From Flavivirga eckloniae (lineage in GTDB: Bacteria > Bacteroidota > Bacteroidia > Flavobacteriales > Flavobacteriaceae), in the NCBI RefSeq assembly GCF_002886045.1, contig NZ_CP025791.1, positions 3,425,001-3,489,000 on the forward strand: a stretch of 64,000 nucleotides of DNA, written 5' to 3'. The translations under genes and the position numbers were made by a program. Below the pieces are notes generated by a model, which worked only from the letters and a program-made list of their open reading frames with translations, searched no databases and was not told the DNA's origin. Every line of letters begins with the position of its first letter. The first letter of the stretch is position 1. Shown one piece after another: positions 25,578-36,100 of the stretch.

Positions 25578-27029
25578 TTACCCAACACTTCCTTCTAAAC
25601 TTATTTCTAATAATTTTTGTGCTTCTACAGCAAACTCCATAGGAAGCTTATTTAAAACTTCTTTACTAAATCCGTTTACAATTAAAGCAATGGCTTTTTC
25701 GGTATCGATGCCACGTTGGTTACAATAGAAAATTTGATCTTCTCCAATTTTACTTGTTGTAGCTTCGTGTTCTATTTTAGCCGATTTATTTTTAGCTTCT
25801 ATATATGGAAATGTGTGTGCACCACACTCGTTACCCATTAGTAAACTGTCGCATTGCGAAAAGTTACGTGCGTTTTCTGCTCTTGAGTTTATCTGAACCA
25901 AACCACGGTAGCTATTTTGCGATTTCCCTGCTGAAATTCCTTTTGAAATGATAGTCGATTTAGTATTCTTTCCTAAATGGATCATTTTGGTACCGGTATC
26001 GGCCTGTTGGTAGTTGTTTGTTACTGCTATAGAGTAAAACTCTCCAACAGAGTTGTCGCCTTTTAATACACACGATGGGTATTTCCATGTCACAGCAGAA
26101 CCCGTTTCAACTTGCGTCCACGAAATCTTTGCGTTTTTCTCGCATAAACCACGTTTCGTTACAAAGTTGAATACGCCTCCTTTTCCTTCCGCATTTCCAG
26201 GGTACCAGTTTTGTACGGTTGAATATTTAATTTCTGCATCTTCTAAAGCGATTAACTCTACAACGGCTGCATGCAATTGGTTTTCGTCTCTACTTGGTGC
26301 TGTACAACCTTCAAGGTAACTTACATAACTACCTTCGTCTGCAATGACCAACGTTCTTTCGAACTGTCCCGTACCAGCCTGATTAATTCTGAAATAGGTT
26401 GATAATTCCATCGGACATTTTACCCCCTTTGGAATATAGCAGAAACTACCATCACTAAATACTGCACTATTTAATGCAGCATAAAAATTATCTTTTTGAG
26501 GAACTACGGTTCCTATATGTTTTTTGACTAGTTCCGGATGCTCTTTTATAGCTTCAGAAATACTCATAAATATAATGCCTTTTTCCCCTAAGGTTTTTTT
26601 AAATGTTGTTGCTACCGAAACGGAATCTACAACCACATCCATAGCAACACCTGCAAGTTTCTTTTGCTCGTCTAAGGAGATGCCCAGTTTTTCGAAAGTT
26701 GCCAATAATTCTGGATCAACTTCATCTAAACTGTCGTATTTTGGTTTGCTATTAGGAGCAGAATAATATGAAATACCTTGAAAATCCGGTTTTTCGTAAC
26801 CAACATTTGCCCAGTCTGGTTCTGTCATTTCTTTCCAAACACGAAAAGCTTCCAATCTCCAATCCGTCATCCATTGTGGTTCTTCCTTCTTTTTGGAAAT
26901 GGCTCTTACAATATCTTCGTTTAAACCATTTGGAAATGTATCTGACTCTATATCTGTATAAAAACCATACTCATATTCTTTGGTTTTTAGTTCTTCTCTT
27001 AAATCGTCCTCGGTGTATTTATTGCTCAT
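25578..27029 (-). CDS. sufB: Fe-S cluster assembly protein SufB
   Basis: The 483-residue protein matches SufB across its length: [19 protein letters not shown] near the N-terminus, [24 protein letters not shown]-type [19 protein letters not shown], and the C-terminal [29 protein letters not shown] and [15 protein letters not shown]. SufB is the scaffold subunit that receives sulfur from SufE and binds SufC. It is second in the operon, 50 bases after the IscA-like gene, with a CTTCCC/GGGAAG hairpin in the gap (27050-27064). Confidence 0.97.
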   Translation of the reverse strand: MSNKYTEDDLREELKTKEYEYGFYTDIESDTFPNGLNEDIVRAISKKKEEPQWMTDWRLEAFRVWKEMTEPDWANVGYEKPDFQGISYYSAPNSKPKYDSLDEVDPELLATFEKLGISLDEQKKLAGVAMDVVVDSVSVATTFKKTLGEKGIIFMSISEAIKEHPELVKKHIGTVVPQKDNFYAALNSAVFSDGSFCYIPKGVKCPMELSTYFRINQAGTGQFERTLVIADEGSYVSYLEGCTAPSRDENQLHAAVVELIALEDAEIKYSTVQNWYPGNAEGKGGVFNFVTKRGLCEKNAKISWTQVETGSAVTWKYPSCVLKGDNSVGEFYSIAVTNNYQQADTGTKMIHLGKNTKSTIISKGISAGKSQNSYRGLVQINSRAENARNFSQCDSLLMGNECGAHTFPYIEAKNKSAKIEHEATTSKIGEDQIFYCNQRGIDTEKAIALIVNGFSKEVLNKLPMEFAVEAQKLLEISLEGSVG

Positions 27030-27079
27030 TGTTTTTAGTTATAATAAGTCTTCCCTTTGGGAAGATTTAGATGGGCTTT

Positions 27080-27409
27080 TTAAAGTGAAAATGATTCCCC
27101 ACAACCACAGGTACGGTTGGCGTTAGGGTTGTTGAATACGAACCCTGTTCCGTTTAATCCTCCAGAATATTCAAGGGTGGTTCCGATTAGGTATAAAAAG
27201 CTTTTTTTATCTACGATAATCTTTACGCCATTATCTTCGAATACCTTATCGTCTTCTTGATTTTCTTTGTCGAACTTTAAATCGTAAGACAGCCCAGAAC
27301 AACCGCCACTCTTAACTCCTACACGTACATAGTCTGTAGTGGGGTTATAGCCGTCATCGGTCATTAACTCAATAACTTTCTTTTTAGCTGTTTCAGAAAC
27401 TTTTATCAT
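27080..27409 (-). CDS. A-type Fe-S carrier protein (SufA/IscA family)
   Basis: The 109-residue protein has the three cysteines of A-type carriers: VKSGGCSGLSYDL and the C-terminal RTCGCGESFSL. The HesB-like domain (VDKKSFLYLIGTTLEYSGGL) is complete. These proteins bind a 2Fe-2S or 4Fe-4S cluster as dimers and pass it to apo-proteins. It is first in the SUF operon, so its upstream region should hold the operon promoter. SufA and ErpA-type members cannot be told apart from sequence alone. Confidence 0.95.
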   Translation of the reverse strand: MIKVSETAKKKVIELMTDDGYNPTTDYVRVGVKSGGCSGLSYDLKFDKENQEDDKVFEDNGVKIIVDKKSFLYLIGTTLEYSGGLNGTGFVFNNPNANRTCGCGESFSL

Positions 27410-27477
27410 AGTGTTTTTAATTTAGATTTAGAAATGTGCTCATTACCACTTTATTAAGACAGTTTCTAAATAAAGTA

Positions 27478-27485
27478 CAAATATA
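27478..27485 (-). promoter_or_regulatory. possible -7 box of the SUF operon, TATATTTG
   Basis: On the minus strand TATATTTG matches TAnnTTTG and lies 68 bases upstream of the first SUF gene. No convincing TTG box is present about 20 bases further upstream, so the call is tentative. Confidence 0.35.
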
Positions 27486-27620
27486 CAATATAAGTCATGG
27501 ATTACCATATAACCTAACATTATATTAGTATATGGGTTTATAGGTTTTGTTTATGGGCTTTAGTGGGAGGTAAAATATCTTGTCTTTTTTATTACTTCTA
27601 AAATATGGCAGGTTTTATAA

Positions 27621-27738
27621 AACTAAGGAAAAACCTTAGTTGTGCTAAGGGTGAAATATGTTAAAACTGTTAAAATGAGCTAGTTGCTTGCTGAAAAAAC
27701 AAGGATTTTCCTTACTAATTACAAGGGAAACCTTAGTT
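27621..27738. promoter_or_regulatory. paired CTAAGG/CCTTAG inverted repeats, possible operators
   Basis: AACTAAGG (27621-27628) and CCTTAGTT (27634-27641) form a perfect 8-base inverted repeat with a five-base AAAAA spacer. About 100 bases further on, AAGGGAAACCTTAGTT (27723-27738) repeats the right arm with a shorter left arm and the same A-rich centre. Both lie in the 476-base region between the divergent SUF operon and the RHS toxin gene, where nothing else is recognisable. They could be binding sites of a dimeric regulator. Confidence 0.4.
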
Positions 27739-27885
27739 GGCTTTTCGTATATATTATCTAATTTTAGTGAAATACTTTTATATGTTTTGATGACTATAGA
27801 ATAACTGTTTTTACCCTTAGCATATTTTTATTTTAAGGTTAAAAAAGGAAACTGAAGTATTTATTAAAAGCGAAAACTAAAAACT

Positions 27886-30800
27886 ATGTTTAATAATTGT
27901 AAATGCCATTTAGAACCTTTTGTTTTAGGTATTATTATTTTTCTATGCTTTGTGTCTGCACTTAATGCCCAATATACAATAAATGGGCTTACAAATGTCG
28001 ACCAATATCAAACAGAGAACTATTATATAAGTGGACCTAGTTACAGTGATATATATTGGAATATAGATCATGGAGGAACCATAACAGGTCCCAGCACTGG
28101 AGCTAATACATCGGTTCAATGGACAGGTACTAGTACAGGTAAACTTTTGGCTACTGTTATAGATACTAATTCTAATGCTCATGTTTTAGAATTATCCGTA
28201 ACTATTACAGGAGCAGATCCGCCACCTTCTGCGCCAGGAACACCAACAGTAAGCGGTGTTTGTGAACCAGTATTAACAAGAGCCGGTTCACCCCCAAGTG
28301 GTGTAACATGGTATTGGCAAGGAAAGAATGCAAATGGAACAAGTACAGCGAAAAACTCAAGTACTCCTTTTTTAGTTGATGAAGGTAGTGGGGTTTACTA
28401 TATAAGAGCAATAAATTCAAATGGTGTATGGAGTAATAACTCGGGCTCAGTAGAAGTATATGCAGATGTCTCCAAACCTCTATGGTATACAGACGTAGAT
28501 AATGACGGTTTAGGAGATCCAGCTAGTCCCCCAATATCTAGTTGTACTCAGCCTACTGGACGAGTATCTAATAATTTTGACCAATGCCCTACTCAGTCAG
28601 GTACTCTTTTAAATAACGGTTGTGCTGGAAGTGGTGATCTAGGTTCAACTGATAAAAACTATGTGCATACTGTTACGCCTTTAATAGCTGTTAGTAATGT
28701 ATCTCAAATTACGAATAACGATGATAAAATAGAAAGTGTTACTTACTTTGATGGATTAGGTAGAACAATCCAAAATGTGGGAATCCGTGCCGGGGGGCAA
28801 AGACAAGATATAAAAACACCTTCAGTTTATGATGAATTTGGCAAGCAAACAAAAACCTATTTGCCTCATGCGACTGTTACAAGTTCAGTAACGACATATA
28901 CAAATAATACGACAATTATTAATGATTTAAATACATATTACGTATCAAAATACAGTAATCAACTGAATGGGAGTAATCCTAACCCTTATGCAGAAAAGCG
29001 TTTTGATAACAGTCCACTAAACAGAGCTTTAGAAACTGGAACTCCTGGTGAAGATTGGCTTATTAATCCTAATAGTGATAATGATCATACTACAAAATAT
29101 GATTATAATACGAATTCGACCGATGAAGTTTATAATATAGATTATCCCGGAACAGGACAACCGCTTTCTATTTCCAACTACTATACAGAAGGCGTGCTTT
29201 TAAAAAACACTTTTAAAAATGAAAACTGGGTTACTACTGATGGAAAAGTCAATACAAAAGATGTTTTTACAGATAATAGTGGTAAAAAAATAGCTGAGTA
29301 TAGCTATATTAAGGAAAGTGTTACTCTTAAAACATTGAAAACCCATTATGTTTATGATAATTCGGGAAACTTGATCTATGTATTAACACCAAAAATATTT
29401 TCTATTATTAGTGGATCTACCATATCGGTAACTAATTTAAACAATTTAGCTTTTCAATATAAATATGATATATACAATCGCCAGATAGAACAAAAAGTGC
29501 CTGGGAAGAAACAATGGGAATATATGGTTTATGATCAATTAGACAGACCTATTTTAACCCAAGACAAAAATCTTAAGGATGATGGTAAATGGCTTTTTAC
29601 AAAATATGATGCTTTTGGGCGCGCAGTTTATTCTGGTTTATATACAAGTAGTTTAACAAGAGACCAGTTGCAAACAGCTGTTGATACTTATATAATTGGT
29701 AATACCACCAATTTGTCAAATATAGAATCAAGAGCTCTATCTGCAACGAATATTGGAGGAATAAATATTAATTATTCAAATAACGCTTATCCAACTACAA
29801 ATTTGGAAGTATTGACTGTTAACTATTTTGATGATTATACTTTTACAGATTCTGATAAGCCAGCAACCCCTGCTTCCATTCTGGGGCAAGTTGTTACAAC
29901 GAAAACAAAAGGATTGCTTGCGTCTTCGTGGGCTAAAACTTTAGGAGCGTCATCATGGGCGAAAAACTACATGTATTATGATGATAAAGGGAGAGTAATT
30001 AATATATATGAAAAAAATTATTTAGGAGGATATACTCTAAATAAAAGTAAGTTAGATTTTAGTGGAAAGATTAAAGCTTCATTGACAGAGCACAAAAGAA
30101 CATCGGCTGATACACCTTTAATCATTAAAGATTATTTTACTTACGATCATGTAGAAAGACCGTTAAGTCATACCCAAAGTCTTGGAGGAGACAATAATAC
30201 GGTCGTAGAAGATATGATTGTGTTAGATGATTTATCATCGCTTCCTAATGCGACAATTGATCATGTGGCTTTTGAGTCCATTACCATAAAACCAGGATTT
30301 ATAGCCTTGCCAGGGTTTAGTGCCAGTATAGAAGTATTCGACAGGGAATTAATTAGTTATAATACGTATGACGAACTGGGGCAATTAATAAACAAAAAAG
30401 TTGGAGGTGAAGCGGAACAAGTGATTGCGAATAGTACTGGGTTACAAACCATGGACTATAATTATGATGTCCGTGGCTCGCTCAAAGGTGTTAATGATGT
30501 AGATAACATTGTTAACGATTTATTTGCCTATGAACTCAATTACGAATCTGGAGAGGGTACCAACTTTAATGCTCCACAATACAATGGTAACATCTCTCAA
30601 ATGGTTTGGAAATCGGGCCATAATAACACTAAAAAATCCTACTTCTATGATTATGATGATTTAAATAGATTTAAAAAAGGACGTTATGGTGAAGGAGCTG
30701 GTTTAACGACTAATTGGCAAAAATTTGAGGTTAATGTAAATGGGTACGATCATAACGGGAATATTACAGGTCTAACACGAAGAGGTTCTTCGTCAGGAAC

Positions 30801-32514
30801 TACGATAGATAATCTAGCGTATCATTACGATACTGGTAGTGGCAATCAGTTAATGAGAATTACAGACACTTCAACAAGCGAAGGTTTTAAAAATGGAACT
30901 AATGGTGGTGATGACTATGCCTATGATGATAATGGTAATTTAACTAAGGATCTAAACAAAGGTATTTCCCTTATAGAATACAACCATTTAGATCTGGTTA
31001 CCAAGGTGACTTTTACTAATACATCTAAAATAGAGTTTGTATATGATGCTTTTGGGGTTAAATTAAAAATGACATATACACCTAATGGAGGTAGTGCAAC
31101 AACTACAGATTATATTGGAGGTTTCCAATATACAGGCGGGACATTGCAATTCTTTCCTACACCTGAGGGTTATATAGAAAACGATAATGGGAATTATACG
31201 CATGTGTATAGCCTTAAGGATCACTTAGGTAATAACCGGATTACTTTTAAAGATACTAATAATGACGGTATTGTAACTAGTGGTGAGATCCTTTCCAGTA
31301 CAGATTATTACCCAATGGGATTAACCCATTATGGCGAATATGTACAAAATTCGAATTATAACTATAAATACCAAAATAAAGAGCAGCTTTTAGCCAATGG
31401 TTATAATATGTACGATTTCGGTAGTCGTATGTACGATGCCTCGGTAGGGCGCTGGTTTAATACAGACCCACAAAATCAGTTTGGGAGTCCTTATTTAGCA
31501 ATGGGAAATAATTGGGTAGTTAGTGTAGATCCTAATGGAGAATTTGCACAATTTATAATCGCGGGAGCATTTTTAGGTATAATGAAGGGGATACACTCTA
31601 ACCAAGTAAATGGTAAGGATCCGTATAGTAATATTGGGGGTATAGCAGGAAGTGCAGGAAAAGGAGCTCTAAATGGTCTTTTGTTTGGTATGAATGGAGT
31701 TATTGCAGATGCCATAGAGTTTGGCACAATGGGCAAGGCTTCAGTAGACATACCTGTATTTAAGAACTTTTCATTATCGTTAAGTCCTGCTTTTGCATTT
31801 GGGAGTAGTCAAAATTCTATCGGTTTAAATTTAACTGCAAATTATGAAATAGGAGACTTTACTTTGAGCGCATCTGCTACTGGAAGTTTTACTAACAAGG
31901 CAGTTGGGACTGGGAAAAGCGGTTTTGGAGGTGTTTTTTCTGGGGGAGGGTCATATGACGATGGAAACACAGGTTTTTCTTTATATTCAACGTATTATAC
32001 AAATGTTGGAGGTGTAGGGAAACAACGTGTTGGGGGCTTAGGATTTAGGTCTGGAGATTTTAGATTCAGATATGAAAATGATGGCTTTCCTTTTGGTGGA
32101 ACCTTAGGAGATGGAAATGACTCATATAGATCTGCTGCTGCTGGAATAGGTGTAGGGAATTACTCGGTAGGTTTTAATTTGTTTACTGGTAGTAGAAGTA
32201 AATCATCGTATGAAGGGGATAAAGACGAAAAGAAAAGAGCTAGAGCTATTGATAGATATGGAGATACGGGTTTTTACGGAGAACGTTACCCTAATGGTTT
32301 TGTGAACGAAACTGGTACTGCTTATAGGTTGGGAGCATTATATTTTGGATTTAAAAATTATAGAATTGGGATAGATTCTGATCGATACGTAAGACACCCT
32401 ATACAAAATCGTTTTGCTCATGGTATTAATTCGCAACCAGGTTTTAGAAGTTATTCAGATGCAATATATTTATATAGTCAATATAAAACATCAAACCCTT
32501 TTAGTTTATGGTAA
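27886..32514 (+). CDS. secreted DUF6443/RHS-repeat polymorphic toxin, probable toxin-23 C-terminus
   Basis: The 1542-residue protein has a signal peptide (cleavage after SALNA, residue 28), Ig/PKD-like domains (about 30-190), a calcium-binding-type DVDNDGLGDP repeat (near 204), then DUF6443 (about 255-420; ESVTYFDGLGRTIQNVG) and YD/RHS repeats. The RHS-associated core near 1110-1220 has KDHLGNNRITF, GSRMYDASVGRWFNTDP and VVSVDPNGEF, the point after which toxin tips vary. The last 320 residues hold a glycine-rich linker with a possible membrane-active stretch (GEFAQFIIAGAFLGIMKGIH) and end in YRLGALYFGFKNYRIGIDSD, HPIQNRFAHG and YSQYKTSNPFSLW, which resembles polymorphic toxin type 23 (Ntox23) as I recall it. 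No T9SS tail is visible. The stop overlaps the next gene, the likely immunity factor. Confidence 0.85.
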   Translation: MFNNCKCHLEPFVLGIIIFLCFVSALNAQYTINGLTNVDQYQTENYYISGPSYSDIYWNIDHGGTITGPSTGANTSVQWTGTSTGKLLATVIDTNSNAHVLELSVTITGADPPPSAPGTPTVSGVCEPVLTRAGSPPSGVTWYWQGKNANGTSTAKNSSTPFLVDEGSGVYYIRAINSNGVWSNNSGSVEVYADVSKPLWYTDVDNDGLGDPASPPISSCTQPTGRVSNNFDQCPTQSGTLLNNGCAGSGDLGSTDKNYVHTVTPLIAVSNVSQITNNDDKIESVTYFDGLGRTIQNVGIRAGGQRQDIKTPSVYDEFGKQTKTYLPHATVTSSVTTYTNNTTIINDLNTYYVSKYSNQLNGSNPNPYAEKRFDNSPLNRALETGTPGEDWLINPNSDNDHTTKYDYNTNSTDEVYNIDYPGTGQPLSISNYYTEGVLLKNTFKNENWVTTDGKVNTKDVFTDNSGKKIAEYSYIKESVTLKTLKTHYVYDNSGNLIYVLTPKIFSIISGSTISVTNLNNLAFQYKYDIYNRQIEQKVPGKKQWEYMVYDQLDRPILTQDKNLKDDGKWLFTKYDAFGRAVYSGLYTSSLTRDQLQTAVDTYIIGNTTNLSNIESRALSATNIGGININYSNNAYPTTNLEVLTVNYFDDYTFTDSDKPATPASILGQVVTTKTKGLLASSWAKTLGASSWAKNYMYYDDKGRVINIYEKNYLGGYTLNKSKLDFSGKIKASLTEHKRTSADTPLIIKDYFTYDHVERPLSHTQSLGGDNNTVVEDMIVLDDLSSLPNATIDHVAFESITIKPGFIALPGFSASIEVFDRELISYNTYDELGQLINKKVGGEAEQVIANSTGLQTMDYNYDVRGSLKGVNDVDNIVNDLFAYELNYESGEGTNFNAPQYNGNISQMVWKSGHNNTKKSYFYDYDDLNRFKKGRYGEGAGLTTNWQKFEVNVNGYDHNGNITGLTRRGSSSGTTIDNLAYHYDTGSGNQLMRITDTSTSEGFKNGTNGGDDYAYDDNGNLTKDLNKGISLIEYNHLDLVTKVTFTNTSKIEFVYDAFGVKLKMTYTPNGGSATTTDYIGGFQYTGGTLQFFPTPEGYIENDNGNYTHVYSLKDHLGNNRITFKDTNNDGIVTSGEILSSTDYYPMGLTHYGEYVQNSNYNYKYQNKEQLLANGYNMYDFGSRMYDASVGRWFNTDPQNQFGSPYLAMGNNWVVSVDPNGEFAQFIIAGAFLGIMKGIHSNQVNGKDPYSNIGGIAGSAGKGALNGLLFGMNGVIADAIEFGTMGKASVDIPVFKNFSLSLSPAFAFGSSQNSIGLNLTANYEIGDFTLSASATGSFTNKAVGTGKSGFGGVFSGGGSYDDGNTGFSLYSTYYTNVGGVGKQRVGGLGFRSGDFRFRYENDGFPFGGTLGDGNDSYRSAAAGIGVGNYSVGFNLFTGSRSKSSYEGDKDEKKRARAIDRYGDTGFYGERYPNGFVNETGTAYRLGALYFGFKNYRIGIDSDRYVRHPIQNRFAHGINSQPGFRSYSDAIYLYSQYKTSNPFSLW

Positions 32515-33118
32515 GATTATTTTTAATTTTTTTAATAGCTGGTAGCCTTATGTCTTGTGGTGTAAGCACTGAACATTTGAAAGAAGGTATTAAAAAGATT
32601 CCTGTAGATAAGAATTACTTTGCTCGTAAATTCAGAAATAAGTATAATGTTAAAATTCCAAATGAAGTTGATAGTAAATCTGTTTATCGAGAGGTTTTCT
32701 TAATTGAGAATGGTAAAAAATATGAAAGTAATAAACTTAGAGATTTCTCTCTACTAAGATTCTATGAAAATGGTTGCGTGAATAAATTTATTATTACTAA
32801 ATCTCAAGATTTAGAAAGGATTGATTTAAATCCTGATGATAGGGGGTATAGAGGGGTTGTTTATACTAAAAAAGACAAATGTTTAGTTTCCTTTTTCGTC
32901 CCCGTTTCTGAGACTTATAGATATGGTTTGCAAAAGAAAATCATAAGTGTTGAAGGAGATACATTATTTATGAAGTATAAAAATGAAGATTTCATAACCG
33001 TATATGTTAAAGATAGCATTTCAAATAAAAATCTTAAATATATAGCTAATTGGTAATTCATAAAATTAAATACATTTCAACATTGTTTAAAACTATTAAT
33101 ATGAAAAAACAATTAATC
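32450..33118 (+). repeat. duplicated cassette, copy 1 (toxin tail, immunity gene, partner start)
   Basis: This stretch, from the last 21 codons of the toxin through the immunity gene to the first six codons of the SpvB-like gene, recurs at 37167-37834. Outside the immunity gene the two copies are nearly the same, including the non-coding TTCATAAAATTAAATACA after the immunity stop. The edges are sharp on both sides. Confidence 0.9.
32508..33056 (+). CDS. lipoprotein, probable immunity protein of the RHS toxin
   Basis: The 182-residue product has a lipoprotein signal (MVRLFLIFLIAGSLMSCGVS; lipobox LMSC, Cys17) and a soluble body with NEVDSKSVYREVFLIENGKK, SLLRFYENGCVNKF and KKDKCLVSFFVPVSETYRYG. 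The family is not recognised. Its ATG lies inside the last codons of the toxin gene (seven-base overlap), the tight coupling typical of toxin-immunity pairs. A lipid-anchored immunity protein would suit a toxin acting in or entering through the periplasm (inference). A second copy lies at 37225-37770. Confidence 0.75.
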   Translation: MVRLFLIFLIAGSLMSCGVSTEHLKEGIKKIPVDKNYFARKFRNKYNVKIPNEVDSKSVYREVFLIENGKKYESNKLRDFSLLRFYENGCVNKFIITKSQDLERIDLNPDDRGYRGVVYTKKDKCLVSFFVPVSETYRYGLQKKIISVEGDTLFMKYKNEDFITVYVKDSISNKNLKYIANW

Positions 33119-36100
33119 ACCTTATTTGTATTATTGTCAGTAGGATACATATATGCTCAGGTTAAAGTAGATGTAGGTACTCCAACAGATTCGCCTTTTC
33201 AATTGGGAAGTAATATTCAAGGTACAATTGAAAATAGTGTAAATCAAGTAACGGGTAAAGTGGTATTTTCATTGCCTATAGCATCTATTGTTGCAAGTTC
33301 GGCATCTCATAGCGTAGTATTAACCTATAACGGGCAAGTATCCTTTAAAAATGGGCAACAAACCAACAAGTATAATCCAACCAGTGTTGTAGGCGTAGGC
33401 TGGTCTATGAGTAATCCAAAAATTATAGTTGATAACAAAAATACAGGAACCAGAGATGATGATGAATTCTATTTATTAGATGGGGCAACAAATACAAAGT
33501 TAATTTGTACCAATAGAGGCACAACAACTAATGGTAGTGTTTGGGAATATGAAATGGAAAAGTACGCTCCCTGGAAGATTAGTTTTTATTACCATAATAC
33601 TTGGGGAGATTATTGGAAAATTGTTAATGAAAATGGGCTAACATATTATTATGGTAATCCAACAGCTAATGAAGCTAGGGATCACGTAATACGTTATGGT
33701 AATTGGATAGGAAGTTCTAAACAGAATGGAGCAACTGCTACACAAACTATACAATGGAATTTATATAAAATAGAAAACCAGTGGGGAAATAATTTGGTGT
33801 TTGAATATGATTATGTTACACAAACTATGTCAGGATTGCTACAAACCGAAGCTTCATATCTAAAAAAAATAATATCATCTAATGGTGCAAATATTCAATT
33901 AACTTATGGGACGAAAAACGTTGATGAGTTTTATGAACCCCATAAAGAAGCCTCTGAACCTGATGCTTACCAAGAACGTTACGAGAAGAAATATTTACAA
34001 AGTGTTTCGAGTTATAATAATGAAAACCAACTGGTGTCAACTTATAATATAGGCTATGTCTTGAATGGAACAGGTTTAAATAAAAAAAGATATTTAACTA
34101 GTTTAACACGAATAGTGTATAACAATGGTCAGAATGAAACTTTACCTGAGCAAACATTTGAATATCATTACTCAGGCACTTTTAAAGGAGGGATGAAAAA
34201 AATAACCTATCCAACTGGCGGTTCTGTGACCTACAATTATAAAAATAAGTTTTTGTTTAATAACTATGCAAATCAATATGAAGGTGTACCCTTTACACAA
34301 CCTTCAGGGTATATCTATCACAGTTCATATGTAAATGATAATTACGGATTATTTGTCTATAGAACAGAAAATACTATAATTGGAGATAAATATCGTTTTA
34401 AGTTTTTTAGAGTTTGGTGGCATGGAGAAAAATGGGAATGGAATGAATTTACTTTTCCGCATTTAATTCCGGACTACGGTACAGTAAATCAAGGAGGTCG
34501 TTTAAAGGATTTTTATGCTGTTTTAGAAGAAGATTTTTATGGGTTTGTTTATGACAAGGGAACAAAAGCAGATGTTTATTTATGGCATTTGGAAAAGGGT
34601 GGACGTACTTGGGATTATTATACTACTACCAATGAAAATATTGGAAGTGAGAACCCTAGTTTTGTTTCGGGCGATGAATTTGTTGCTTTACAAAATCACC
34701 GAGGAGGAGACCTTTATACTTATGTATGGAATGGATCATATTGGATATATAAGCGAATAAACCAAGGTGCTGGACAATACTACATAGCAGCCACAAATAA
34801 TTATATTATTTCATTGGATGAAGATGGAGGGGCAGATATGGTCACTAATGCTTCTCATGAGGATAACTACTATATGCATTATTTAGATGCAGAGAAAAAA
34901 TGGCAAACAAAATCGTGGTCGGCCGCAGCTGATCCGCTAATCTCTGGAATATTTAAAGCGAGTTATTTTTACCCGGACAACTCCATTATTGGTTTTGTGG
35001 CAGACCACAATCCAGAGCTGTTTTTACGCTGGGATATGAATTATAATTTGACCAATGTAGATGATGTATTGGGGTCATATAATGATGCACATATTTTACA
35101 GCCAGTAAATAATAGTATGTTTACGTTAATTTGGAATTGGGCGATTGAGCCTAAAAAAACAGTCCGATTTAATGGTTTAAATTGGAAAGTTAGTGATTTT
35201 ATTTCCTCTACAGATTTCGAAAGTGTAAACTTTGGTTTAGATATGATGATTTATAAGAACGAAAGTTCTGATCAGATTATGTACAAGGAATATTCTCCTA
35301 ATACTAATACTTGGGTGAGTAATAATTTAAATGGGTGCCCTTGGTATTCAGCTTTTAGTATTAATGGAATTAATAATGAGTTATTAATAGCAAGAAATAA
35401 AATATTTAAAAGAACATATCAAGGCCCTCCAGTGTTGCCTCTTTTGGAAATAGGCACATTACAATACGATAATGGTTTTACTATGTCTGATGGTATTAGT
35501 CATTTTTTTGTAAAAGAAGTAGAAACAATAGATAATGGTGGTTCAGCTTCAACAACTTTCAAAAAAGGGTCTTATTTTTATATTGATAAAAATACAGGGT
35601 TACTAGGAAATATTAATTTAGGGTTAAAGTATCATCTACCTTCTAATGGCAATAAACTTGGTGGCTATACTTCATTTATGTCGCCAAAATCAATCTGGTT
35701 AAAGCAAGATGCTGGAAATAATTCATTTTATAAATATTTTTATAGAATTATAGACGATAAATTAAACAACGTGATATATGATATTGTAGTGAATCATATA
35801 GATGTAAATGATGATAATGGTAGTTTAGGGAAAGTGCAATACACTTATAATAAACCTAAAAATACTCCAGATAATAGTGCAACGTTTTATGGAGAAGTTA
35901 TTATAGAAAATAAAGGAACGGGTGTAGGGAATATAGGTAAAGTTGTAAAGTTGTTTAATGATGGATCAACAGATCTGACTATGGTAGGTTTGCCAATGGA
36001 AGTACTTGCAATAGATTCAAATAACGCTTTAGTGAAAAAAACTACGACCACTTGGCAAAAATTTAAGAAGTATTATAGCAATGGTACTAATACGATTGAT

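Noticed and set aside
28205-28420. Antisense open frames inside the RHS and other large genes
   Set aside because: They mirror the coding strand's codon pattern, lack family likeness and lie wholly within well-supported genes.
33050-33100. Upstream start for the SpvB-like gene
   Set aside because: It would place 17 extra residues before a complete signal peptide and overlap the immunity gene end; the cassette remnant also shows the ATG at 33101 as the gene start.
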